Shown here one piece after another: positions 1 through 6,388 of a stretch of 9,880 nt of DNA (within the stretch, counting starts at the first letter, position 1; each line of letters begins with the position of its first letter). The translations under genes were made by a program, and so were the position numbers. Location of the stretch: positions 1 to 9,880 of the forward strand of contig CALVQZ010000065.1 of NCBI GenBank assembly GCA_944358275.1. Direction: 5' to 3'. The notes beneath the pieces are model-generated. The model was not told the DNA's origin and ran no database searches. It worked only from the letters and a program-made list of their open reading frames with translations. Origin of the DNA: an uncultured Bacilli bacterium. Lineage in GTDB: Bacteria; Bacillota_I; Bacilli_A; RF39; UBA660.

Positions 1-247
1 AGTAAAAGATAATGAACCACATATTGCACTTTATGCAACAAATAATGGATTATATTACTACGAAGAAATACTAAAAACATGCAAAAAAAATTTAAAAGAA
101 GACTTCTTAATCGCATTTGAAATAGGAGAAAAACAAAAAGAAAGTATAACAAAACTTGCATATAAATATCTAGAAAATATAGAAGTAATATGTAAAAAAG
201 ATATGCAAGATAAAGATAGAATGATATTTATAATGAATAAAAAATAA
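1..247 (+). CDS. prmC: PrmC/HemK release-factor glutamine methyltransferase, C-terminal end (partial)
   Basis: The reading frame is open from base 2 and ends at TAA 245-247, giving about 81 C-terminal residues; the catalytic N-terminal part with the NPPY motif lies outside the window. The visible part fits the end of PrmC: a V-x-x-x-EPHIALYA segment followed by NGLYYYEEIL, then FEIGEKQ, and a final strand ending DMQDKDRMIFI. In the family these follow the NPPY loop and complete the Rossmann-like SAM-dependent domain. PrmC methylates the Gln of the GGQ motif in release factors RF1 and RF2 in the cytoplasm. It is usually encoded just after prfA, which would be expected upstream of this window. 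Its stop lies 39 bases before the spoIIR start, in line with the prmC-spoIIR proximity in Bacillus. I am confident of the family; the gene start cannot be judged. Confidence 0.87.
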   Translation, partial: VKDNEPHIALYATNNGLYYYEEILKTCKKNLKEDFLIAFEIGEKQKESITKLAYKYLENIEVICKKDMQDKDRMIFIMNKK

Positions 248-286
248 TAAATTCACCCAATATTATTATGAAAGGTGGATTTTTTT

Positions 287-799
287 ATGAAAAAAATATT
301 AGTATTATTGTTAATACCATTACTACTTACAAATATGAATGTAAATAACAAAGAAGATGATTTAATAAGAATAAGAGTGATTGCAAATAGTAATAGCGAA
401 CATGATAAGCAAATAAAGATGAATATAAGTAATAATTTAAAATATAAATTATATGATTTATTAAAAGATGAAAAAGACATAGATAATGCAAGAAAAATAA
501 TAAAAGAAAATATAGATGTATTAAGTAAAGATATAGAAAAAAGCCTTGAAAATGAAGAATATTCATATAAAATAAACTATGGTATGAACTATTTTCCAGA
601 AAAAGAATATAATGGAAAAATATATGAAGAAGGAAATTATGAATCGTTACTAGTAAAACTAGGAAAAGCAGAAGGAGATAATTGGTGGTGTGTATTATTT
701 CCACCATTATGTCTAATAGAAGTAGAAGAATCAGAAAAAGAAGAAGTAGAATACAATTTCTTCTTTAAAGATTTCTTTAACAAAATTTTACAAAAATAA
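287..799 (+). CDS. spoIIR: Stage II sporulation protein R (SpoIIR), 170 aa
   Basis: In the family, SpoIIR is made in the forespore under sigma-F, exported across the septum, and triggers SpoIIGA to process pro-sigma-E in the mother cell. Residues 1-20 (MKKILVLLLIPLLLTN) form a signal peptide or anchor. Residues 28-44 (IRIRVIANSNSEHDKQI) and 129-142 (EGDNWWCVLFPPLC) are the two hallmark SpoIIR motifs. The length is slightly short of the roughly 200-220 aa typical of Bacillus and Clostridium homologues. ATG 287 is preferred because AAAGGTGG at 271-278 is a good ribosome site 8 bases upstream; the in-frame GTG at 275 lies inside that site and would add only MDFF. Its presence implies that the organism, or a recent ancestor, forms endospores. 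It follows prmC closely and no clear promoter was found, so read-through from prmC is possible. The lack of a convincing terminator before position 867 is notable. Confidence 0.9.
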   Translation: MKKILVLLLIPLLLTNMNVNNKEDDLIRIRVIANSNSEHDKQIKMNISNNLKYKLYDLLKDEKDIDNARKIIKENIDVLSKDIEKSLENEEYSYKINYGMNYFPEKEYNGKIYEEGNYESLLVKLGKAEGDNWWCVLFPPLCLIEVEESEKEEVEYNFFFKDFFNKILQK

Positions 800-824
800 T
801 AAATAAATAAACATAAAATGTTAT

Positions 825-870
825 CAATATACATATAAAAAAATATACAATATACATATAAAAAAATGTA
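825..870 (+). repeat. Two-copy 23-bp tandem repeat directly upstream of the first paralogue promoter
   Basis: Bases 825-847 and 848-870 are two adjacent 23-bp copies beginning CAATATACATAT followed by seven A, and they differ at one position (TATA against TGTA at the end). The second copy stops 4 bases before the TTGACA box at 875. The A-runs recur about every two helical turns, so the array could act as an UP element, a bent-DNA element or a double operator. The second paralogue lacks it. Confidence 0.75.
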
Positions 871-874
871 AAAT

Positions 875-902
875 TTGACAAAATAAAAAAAATGTGTATA
901 AT
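875..902 (+). promoter_or_regulatory. Sigma-A-type promoter of the first paralogue
   Basis: A consensus -35 box TTGACA (875-880), a 16-bp spacer and a consensus -10 box TATAAT (897-902) preceded by TGTG. Transcription would start near 908-911, giving a leader of only about 28 nt. The in-frame ATG at 892 lies between the two boxes and cannot be part of this transcript, which settles the start of the gene downstream. Confidence 0.85.
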
Positions 903-936
903 AAACGACATATCAAAAAAGGAAGGGGATATGTTT

Positions 937-2367
937 ATGATAACAAAACAAGGAAAATTAGTTCAAAATAGTGATATTTTACTATACAGAGTAGCTAATA
1001 ATAAAATAATAACTATAGTAAACGATGAAGAACAAATGAAAAAATTTATAAAAACAGGTAAAGAAGAAGATGCTCCAATGGCGGTAATACCTTATAGCGA
1101 AGATGTTTTAACTGAAATAATTAACGAAAAAAAGCAAATAGAAAGTTATCAAATAGAAGATGATGTAATTGAAGTTAATTATACAGATGGTACAAGCATT
1201 AAATTTTCTTCAAAATTAGAAAATATAATTAAGTCAAACTTTAATGAACAACAAAAGAAAGATGAAGAAGAAAATACTATTATAGGCTCATGGAGTGGAC
1301 TTTCTGATGAAGAAAAGAAAAAGAAAAGAAAAAATTCAAAGAAAAACATCATGAAAGGTTTATCAACATTACTAATTGCAGCTGTACTAGCAGGTTCATT
1401 CTATGGATATAACAAATTAAAAAAAGACAGTCAAGAAAATGCAGATGAAACAACTATTTCAACAGAAGAAACAACTGAAACAACTGAGGAAACAAAAGAA
1501 GAAATAGTTATTGTAAGTGAATTTTCAAAAGAAGCAGTAGATTTTTATAAAAAAATTGAAGATTTAAAAATATTTGATTATTCATATAAAACAACATGGA
1601 ATGAAGATGTAGCACTAGAAGTAATTGAATATATAAACGGAGTATATCCATCAGCGATGAATTATATGAATGAAGAAGAAGCACAAAAAGAAGTTGAAAT
1701 AATAACAAATGCAATAGAAGCAGTCGTTAATGGAAATTTATATGCAGAAGAAGCAGTAGATTTATCACAATACATAGTTGATGAAAAATCAAAGGAACTT
1801 GTTCTTAATACTATGTCTATTTCAAGAGAATGCGTTCAAGCAAGCATTGCAAATGTTAGTGAAAATGAATATGAAAATTTAGTAGATAAATTACTTAACT
1901 ACCAATTTGAAACAACAAATCATACTGATTTTTATATGGCATCAGGTGGTACAAGATACTTAATTACATCATTATTTAGAAATGCAAATAAAACAATTCC
2001 AGCATGGAGTTTTATTACAAGACAAAAATCAGAAAGAGATGTAAGAGAATATGATTTATACTATAGATATTTCTATGATGATTATGAACATAAATTATAT
2101 TTACCAGAAGATGGTGAGTATGGTGAAGAAATATATAGAGCATATTGGGCTGATGAAGTAAGTAAATGTCATCAAGAAGGTCCATATACACATGATGAGA
2201 TGTATGCTATGGCTGGTTTAGTACCAGTAGAACAACAAGAAAAATTAGGAATAAAAGGAAATCCTAACATTCACAAATTAGGATTAGAAACAGAATTAGA
2301 TAGTAGAACAAAAGAAGCTAAAGAAGAATTCTTAAGACAAACAAAAAAATATACATATAGTAAATAA
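937..2367 (+). CDS. Membrane-anchored protein of unknown function, paralogue A (476 aa)
   Basis: I do not recognise this family. Residues 1-105 form a soluble domain (MITKQGKLVQNSDILLYRV, then IVNDEEQMKKF and APMAVIPY). A Lys/Glu-rich stretch (106-140, including KKKKRK) precedes one hydrophobic helix at about 141-160. A Thr/Glu-rich linker follows (172-189, TTEETTETTEET type), then an outer domain of about 285 residues. By the positive-inside rule the N-terminus is cytoplasmic and the C-terminal domain is outside. The outer domain is rich in aromatic residues, with the landmarks WNEDVALEVIEYINGVYP (221-238), PAWSFITR (355-362), YYRYFYDD (375-382), HDEMYAMA (419-426) and a C-terminal YTYSK. 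No catalytic motif is evident. The start is ATG 937: GGAAGGGG (921-928) is 8 bases upstream, while ATG 931 is too close and ATG 892 lies in the promoter. It has its own promoter and terminator. About half its residues match paralogue B, most strongly in the N-terminal domain. A surface or sensing role is possible but unproven. Confidence 0.8.
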   Translation: MITKQGKLVQNSDILLYRVANNKIITIVNDEEQMKKFIKTGKEEDAPMAVIPYSEDVLTEIINEKKQIESYQIEDDVIEVNYTDGTSIKFSSKLENIIKSNFNEQQKKDEEENTIIGSWSGLSDEEKKKKRKNSKKNIMKGLSTLLIAAVLAGSFYGYNKLKKDSQENADETTISTEETTETTEETKEEIVIVSEFSKEAVDFYKKIEDLKIFDYSYKTTWNEDVALEVIEYINGVYPSAMNYMNEEEAQKEVEIITNAIEAVVNGNLYAEEAVDLSQYIVDEKSKELVLNTMSISRECVQASIANVSENEYENLVDKLLNYQFETTNHTDFYMASGGTRYLITSLFRNANKTIPAWSFITRQKSERDVREYDLYYRYFYDDYEHKLYLPEDGEYGEEIYRAYWADEVSKCHQEGPYTHDEMYAMAGLVPVEQQEKLGIKGNPNIHKLGLETELDSRTKEAKEEFLRQTKKYTYSK

Positions 2368-2368
2368 T

Positions 2369-2423
2369 AAAAAAGTACTAAAATGATGAAATATATAAAA
2401 ACATCATAAATAGTACTTTTTTT
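2369..2423 (+). terminator. Intrinsic terminator of paralogue A, two-part stem
   Basis: AAAAAAGTACTA (2369-2380) pairs with TAGTACTTTTTTT (2411-2423). A second inner stem, ATGATG (2383-2388) with CATCAT (2402-2407), stacks inside it across AA/AA spacers. The outer arm supplies the T-run. Its GTACTA/TAGTAC core recurs in the terminator of paralogue B. Confidence 0.85.
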
Positions 2424-2597
2424 ATAAAAAATAAAAATATGATGTATAATATAAATAAAGTTTAAATATAAATATAAAATGAATATGTTTTTATAATTTT
2501 GACAACTTTTTACAAAAATAATAAATAAAATAATTACAAAAAGTGTATTACTTGATATAATAGTAGTGAGAATATATCATAGTAGAAAGTGTAAAAT
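2424..2597. other. AT-rich intergenic spacer between the two paralogues
   Basis: No gene is visible. The spacer contains a TTGACA at 2499-2504 without a good -10 partner, an inverted repeat ACTTTTT (2505-2511) with AAAAAGT (2538-2544), and an extended -10-like TGATATAAT at 2553-2561 with TTACAA 16 bases upstream of the TATAAT. The last could be a second, upstream promoter for paralogue B. Homology to the upstream region of paralogue A begins only at 2590. Confidence 0.5.
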
Positions 2598-2625
2598 TTG
2601 ACAAAATAGAAAAAATGTGTATAAT
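2598..2625 (+). promoter_or_regulatory. Sigma-A-type promoter of the second paralogue, copy of the first
   Basis: TTGACA (2598-2603), a 16-bp spacer and TATAAT (2620-2625). The block 2590-2665 matches 867-942 with a single substitution (G at 2609 for A at 886), covering promoter, leader, ribosome site and first codons. As in the first copy, an in-frame ATG at 2615 lies inside the promoter and is not a usable start. Confidence 0.85.
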
Positions 2626-2659
2626 AAACGACATATCAAAAAAGGAAGGGGATATGTTT

Positions 2660-4156
2660 ATGATAACAAGACAAGGAAAAGAAGTACAAAACAATGATAT
2701 TTTACTATATAGAGTAGTTAAGAAAAATATTATGGTTATAGTAAATGATGAAGAACAAATGAAAAAATTTAGTAAAACAGGAAGAGGAGAAGATGCTCCT
2801 GTTGCAGTAATACCTTATACTGATGAAGAATTAACAAATATTATTAGTTCAATGAAACAAATAAAAAGTTACAAAGTATCAGTTGATGGCAACATTGAAG
2901 TAAATTATAAAGATGGCACAAGCATCAAATTTGATTCATCAAATGAAGAAGTTATAAAAACTAATCTTTCTGAGCAAAGAAAACAAGCACAAAAAAGAGA
3001 AGAAAGAGCATGGTATGATATTCCAAAAGAAGAAAAAGAAAAAAAGAAAAAAATAGTGCAAATAAAACTAAATAAAGGTTTAGCAACATTACTTGCAGCA
3101 GCCACTATATCAGGTGCAGCATATGGTTGTATAAAAGCAATGGACAAAAAGCAAGAACAAAATACAGATGAAATAACTGTTCCGCCAACTACGATGGAAG
3201 TTAATGAAACTATAGCAACAGAACCTACAACAATAGAAAACAAAGAAGTTGTAGTATACGACTTTACAAAAGAAGCACAAGATTTATATAGAAGTACAAT
3301 AGAAAAGAATCAATATATATTAAAATATCAACAAGTTTCACAATTAAATTGGAACGAAGATTTAGCACTAGAAGTAGTTGAATATATAAATGGAGTATAT
3401 CCAACAGCAATGACTTATATGAACAATGAAGACGCACAAAGTGAAGCAGAGCGTATAATGGAGGCTATAAACTTTATTACTGCAGGAAACTTAAATACTG
3501 ATTCAAAAGAAGAAGACATGATAGATTTATCACAATATATATTAAATGAGAAAGAAAGAGTATTTGCACACAATGCACTTGTTATTGCAAGAAGATGTAT
3601 TCAAGAATCAATTGGTGAACCATCAAATGGTAAAATTCTTCCAGAAGATGAATGGACAGATATAAATAAGTTCTCAATGGAATATATAAATTCAGTAGAC
3701 CAATTATTAAACTACGAAATTGATACAATAAGTGATACAGCATTTCTAACATCATCAGAAGGTTCAAAATTCTTAATAGGAACAATATTCCAAAGTATAA
3801 ATGCTACACTTCCAGCATGGAGTTATGTTACAAGAGATAATGACCAAATATATTATAGATATTTCTATGATGATATGAACGAAATAAAATATTTACCAGA
3901 ACAAGGTAAAAATAATGTAGAACAATATAAAGCATATTCAGTTGTAGATGGAAAACTAGTTGATAAAAATGCATATTCATACGATGAAATGTGTGCTATG
4001 GCACAAATAGATACAGATAGTGAAGAAAGATACTTTGAAACAAATGAAAATACAAATATTAGAAAGCTTGGTATCGAAGTAGAATTAGAAAAAATAGTAA
4101 ATAATTCAAGGGAAGAATTTATTAAACAAGCAAACACATATACATATAGTAAATAA
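2660..4156 (+). CDS. Membrane-anchored protein of unknown function, paralogue B (498 aa)
   Basis: A tandem paralogue of the preceding gene with the same architecture. It has a cytoplasmic domain (1-105), a charged segment with EKEKKKK before one hydrophobic helix (about 139-158, LNKGLATLLAAATISGAAYG), a Thr/Glu/Pro-containing linker (166-195) and an outer domain (about 197-498). Conserved landmarks are WNEDLALEVVEYINGVYP (231-248), PAWSYVTR (385-392), YYRYFYDD (398-405), YDEMCAMA (441-448) and the same terminal YTYSK. One Cys is shared by both outer domains (C313 here, C299 in A). The linker has different repeats, and B carries a roughly 15-residue insertion near 321-340 (GKILPEDEW). ATG 2660 is chosen for its 8-base spacing from GGAAGGGG (2644-2651), as in A. 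Function is unknown. The common promoter and leader suggest that both are expressed together or under the same signal. Confidence 0.8.
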   Translation: MITRQGKEVQNNDILLYRVVKKNIMVIVNDEEQMKKFSKTGRGEDAPVAVIPYTDEELTNIISSMKQIKSYKVSVDGNIEVNYKDGTSIKFDSSNEEVIKTNLSEQRKQAQKREERAWYDIPKEEKEKKKKIVQIKLNKGLATLLAAATISGAAYGCIKAMDKKQEQNTDEITVPPTTMEVNETIATEPTTIENKEVVVYDFTKEAQDLYRSTIEKNQYILKYQQVSQLNWNEDLALEVVEYINGVYPTAMTYMNNEDAQSEAERIMEAINFITAGNLNTDSKEEDMIDLSQYILNEKERVFAHNALVIARRCIQESIGEPSNGKILPEDEWTDINKFSMEYINSVDQLLNYEIDTISDTAFLTSSEGSKFLIGTIFQSINATLPAWSYVTRDNDQIYYRYFYDDMNEIKYLPEQGKNNVEQYKAYSVVDGKLVDKNAYSYDEMCAMAQIDTDSEERYFETNENTNIRKLGIEVELEKIVNNSREEFIKQANTYTYSK

Positions 4157-4157
4157 T

Positions 4158-4198
4158 AAAAAAAGTACTATAAATAATAACAATAGTACTTTTTTTTT
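4158..4198 (+). terminator. Intrinsic terminator of paralogue B
   Basis: An AAAAAGTACTA arm (ending at 4170) pairs with TAGTACTTTTTTTT (4184 onward) across a 13-base loop, with a run of at least eight T. The arm sequence is the same as in the terminator of paralogue A, but the inner ATGATG/CATCAT stem is missing, so the duplicated unit included the terminator and the loop has since changed. Confidence 0.85.
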
Positions 4199-4219
4199 AT
4201 TATAAATTCATGATACAAT
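4191..4219 (+). promoter_or_regulatory. Possible promoter of the fba operon
   Basis: An extended -10 element TGATACAAT (4211-4219) lies 20 bases upstream of the fba start. The -35 position at 17-bp spacing is the T-run of the preceding terminator, so the upstream box would be poor and the promoter would depend on the TGn extension. It is the only candidate in the short gap after a strong terminator. Confidence 0.5.
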
Positions 4220-4238
4220 AAACATAGGAAGTGATAAG

Positions 4239-5090
4239 ATGCTATGTAACACAAAAGAAATGCTACAAAAAGCACTAAATGAAAAATATGCAGTCGCACA
4301 ATTCAATATAAATAATTTAGAATGGTCTAAATATATATTAGAAGAATGCCAAAAAAATTTATCACCTGTAATATTAGGAGTAAGTGAAAATGCTATCAAA
4401 TATATGGGTGGCTACAATACTGTATCATATATGATAAAAGGTTTAATAAAAGATTTAAATATAACTATACCAGTATCACTACATTTAGATCATGGTAGTA
4501 GTTTTGAAAGTTGTAAAAAAGCAATAGATGCAGGTTTTACATCAGTAATGATAGATGCATCAAAATATGAAATAGATAAAAACATTGAAATAGTAAAACA
4601 AGTATGTGAATATGCAAAAACAAAAGATGTATCAGTAGAAGCTGAAGTAGGAAGTATAGGAGGAATAGAAGAAGATTTAAAAAAAGAAGCACATTTAGCA
4701 AAAGTAGAAGATTGTATAAAACTATATAATGCTACAAAAGTAGATACAATTGCACCAGCAATAGGTAGTGTACATGGATTATATAAAGCTACTTTAAACT
4801 TAAACTATAAAAGAATAAAAGAAATAAAAGACAAGTTAAATATTCCACTAGTATTACATGGAGGAACAGGTATTCCTAAAGAAGATTTAAAAAAGACAAT
4901 AGAATGTGGAATAGCAAAAATAAACATAAACACAGAATTACAAGTAGTTTGGTCAAAGGATGTAAGAGAATATTTAAAAAACAATAAAAAAATTTATGAT
5001 CCTAGAAAAATTATTTCATCAGCGCAAACTAATATGAAAAAAATAATATCAAATAAGTTACACATAATAGACAGTTGTAATAGAATATAG
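4239..5090 (+). CDS. fba: Class II fructose-1,6-bisphosphate aldolase (283 aa)
   Basis: The enzyme cleaves fructose-1,6-bisphosphate to dihydroxyacetone phosphate and glyceraldehyde-3-phosphate in cytoplasmic glycolysis, and works in reverse in gluconeogenesis. The class II metal-dependent signature is complete: HLDHG with the catalytic Asp84 and zinc ligand His85, EAEVGSIGG (134-142), IGSVHG with zinc ligand His179, and VLHGGTGIP with zinc ligand His207. The phosphate-binding NINT segment follows at 229-232. The length of 283 aa is typical of the short Bacillus-type FbaA. The ribosome site AGGAAG (4226-4231) precedes ATG 4239. The gene ends 12 bases before murA with no terminator, so the two should be co-transcribed; this neighbourhood (fbaA near murAB) also occurs in Bacillus. 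A tagatose-bisphosphate aldolase (GatY/KbaY) is related, but no tagatose or galactitol genes are nearby and the context favours Fba. Confidence 0.9.
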   Translation: MLCNTKEMLQKALNEKYAVAQFNINNLEWSKYILEECQKNLSPVILGVSENAIKYMGGYNTVSYMIKGLIKDLNITIPVSLHLDHGSSFESCKKAIDAGFTSVMIDASKYEIDKNIEIVKQVCEYAKTKDVSVEAEVGSIGGIEEDLKKEAHLAKVEDCIKLYNATKVDTIAPAIGSVHGLYKATLNLNYKRIKEIKDKLNIPLVLHGGTGIPKEDLKKTIECGIAKININTELQVVWSKDVREYLKNNKKIYDPRKIISSAQTNMKKIISNKLHIIDSCNRI

Positions 5091-5102
5091 TGTGGAGGAG
5101 TT

Positions 5103-6356
5103 ATGAAAAAAATTACAATAGAAGGAAAAAAAGAATTAACGGGGATGATAAAAATAAGTGGAGCAAAGAATAGTGCAGTTGCGTTAATTCCAGCAGCTAT
5201 TTTATGTGATGAAGAGGTTACAATTAAAAATGTACCTAATATTTCAGATATAGATGCATTAAGTGAAATATTAGAATTTATAAATGGAAAAATAAAAAGA
5301 GAAAAAGATGCTATGACTATAGATGCTAGTGATATAGAAAACAAAGAAATACCAGAAGAAATATCTAAAAAGTTAAGAGCATCATACTATTTTATGTCGG
5401 CAATTTTAGGAAAATATAAAAATGTTGAAATGTACTTTCCAGGAGGATGTAACATAGGAAAACGTCCAATAGACCAAACTCTAAAAGCATTTAGAGCACT
5501 AGGAGCAACAGTAATAGAAAAAGATAATAAATATAAGATATATGCAAAAGAACTAATAGGAGCAAAAATAAATTTAGATATGCCAAGTGTAGGAGCAACA
5601 GTAAATGCAATATTCGCTTCAGTTCGTGCAAAAGGAATAACTACAATAAATAATGCTGCAAGAGAGCCAGAAATATCTAATATAATAGATTTTCTAAATC
5701 AAATGGGAGCAAAGATAGAAGGAAAAGGAACAAGTACTATAACTATAACAGGAGTAGATAGCTTACACAAAACAACAATAGAAGTAATACCAGATAGAAT
5801 AGAGGCGGGTACATATGTCATATTAGGTGCACTAATAGGAAATAATTTAAAAATAAAAAACACAAAAAGTGAACACATAAATGCATTATTAGAAAAATTA
5901 AAAGAAGCAAATGCAAATGTAGAAGTATATGATAACTATATTATTACAAATAAAAGTGAAAATTTAAAAAATATAGATGTAATAACAAAAGGGTATCCAG
6001 GTTTTGCAACAGATCTTCAACAACCACTAACTACATTATTAACACAATGTGAAGGAATATCTACACTTGAAGAAACAATATATGAAAATAGATTTAATAA
6101 TGTAGAATACTTAAATCAAATGGGAGCAAATATAACTATAGATAATAGAAAAATACATGTAAAAGGAAAAACAAATCTAAAAGGATGCGAGGTAAAAGCA
6201 ACAGACTTAAGAGCAGGAGCATGTATGGTAATCGCAGGCCTTATAGCAGAAGGAAAAACAACCATAAATGATATAGAACATGTATTAAGAGGATATGAAA
6301 ATATAATAGAAAAATTACAAAACGTTGGTGCTAAAATTGAGTATGAAGAAATATAA
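5103..6356 (+). CDS. murA: UDP-N-acetylglucosamine 1-carboxyvinyltransferase (417 aa)
   Basis: MurA catalyses the first committed step of peptidoglycan synthesis, transferring enolpyruvate from PEP to UDP-GlcNAc in the cytoplasm. The length is as expected for this inside-out alpha/beta barrel. Key features are Lys22-Asn23 in KISGAKNSA, the loop GGCNIGKRPID with the active-site Cys116 (the residue alkylated by fosfomycin) and Arg121, Arg92, Asp304 in GYPGFATDLQQP, and DLRAGA with Arg370. Cys116 is present, so intrinsic fosfomycin resistance through a Cys-to-Asp change is not expected. GGAGGAG (5094-5100) precedes ATG 5103 by only a few bases. The stop codon (6354-6356) lies inside the terminator hairpin described below. 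Many Bacillota have two copies, and the one beside fba corresponds by position to murAB/murZ of Bacillus, so this may be the second isozyme; that assignment is an inference. Confidence 0.94.
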   Translation: MKKITIEGKKELTGMIKISGAKNSAVALIPAAILCDEEVTIKNVPNISDIDALSEILEFINGKIKREKDAMTIDASDIENKEIPEEISKKLRASYYFMSAILGKYKNVEMYFPGGCNIGKRPIDQTLKAFRALGATVIEKDNKYKIYAKELIGAKINLDMPSVGATVNAIFASVRAKGITTINNAAREPEISNIIDFLNQMGAKIEGKGTSTITITGVDSLHKTTIEVIPDRIEAGTYVILGALIGNNLKIKNTKSEHINALLEKLKEANANVEVYDNYIITNKSENLKNIDVITKGYPGFATDLQQPLTTLLTQCEGISTLEETIYENRFNNVEYLNQMGANITIDNRKIHVKGKTNLKGCEVKATDLRAGACMVIAGLIAEGKTTINDIEHVLRGYENIIEKLQNVGAKIEYEEI

Positions 6357-6378
6357 TCTAATAGGTTATATTTTTTTT
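6350..6378 (+). terminator. Intrinsic terminator or attenuator overlapping the murA stop and the next ribosome site
   Basis: AATATAATC (6350-6358) pairs with GGTTATATT (6364-6372), nine base pairs including one G-T wobble, around the loop TAATA, followed by T through 6378. The 5' arm includes the murA TAA. The T-run is followed at once by GGGAGG, the ribosome site of the next gene. The stem is weak (AT-rich), so partial termination is likely. Confidence 0.7.
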
Positions 6379-6388
6379 GGGAGGTAAT

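Noticed and set aside
253..707. Open frames on the minus strand across spoIIR
   Set aside because: They are antisense to a clear spoIIR with hallmark motifs, have low-complexity Leu/Tyr/Ser/His-rich translations and lack ribosome sites.
825..870. CRISPR-like or VNTR array
   Set aside because: There are only two adjacent units with no spacers; this is a simple tandem repeat.
2499..2527. Promoter with TTGACA at 2499
   Set aside because: At 17-bp spacing the -10 position reads TAAATA, too poor to support a call.
2905..3243. A 112-codon minus-strand frame, hydrophobic and Ser-rich
   Set aside because: It mirrors the Lys/Glu-rich and membrane-helix part of paralogue B; AT-rich antisense strands often give such frames.
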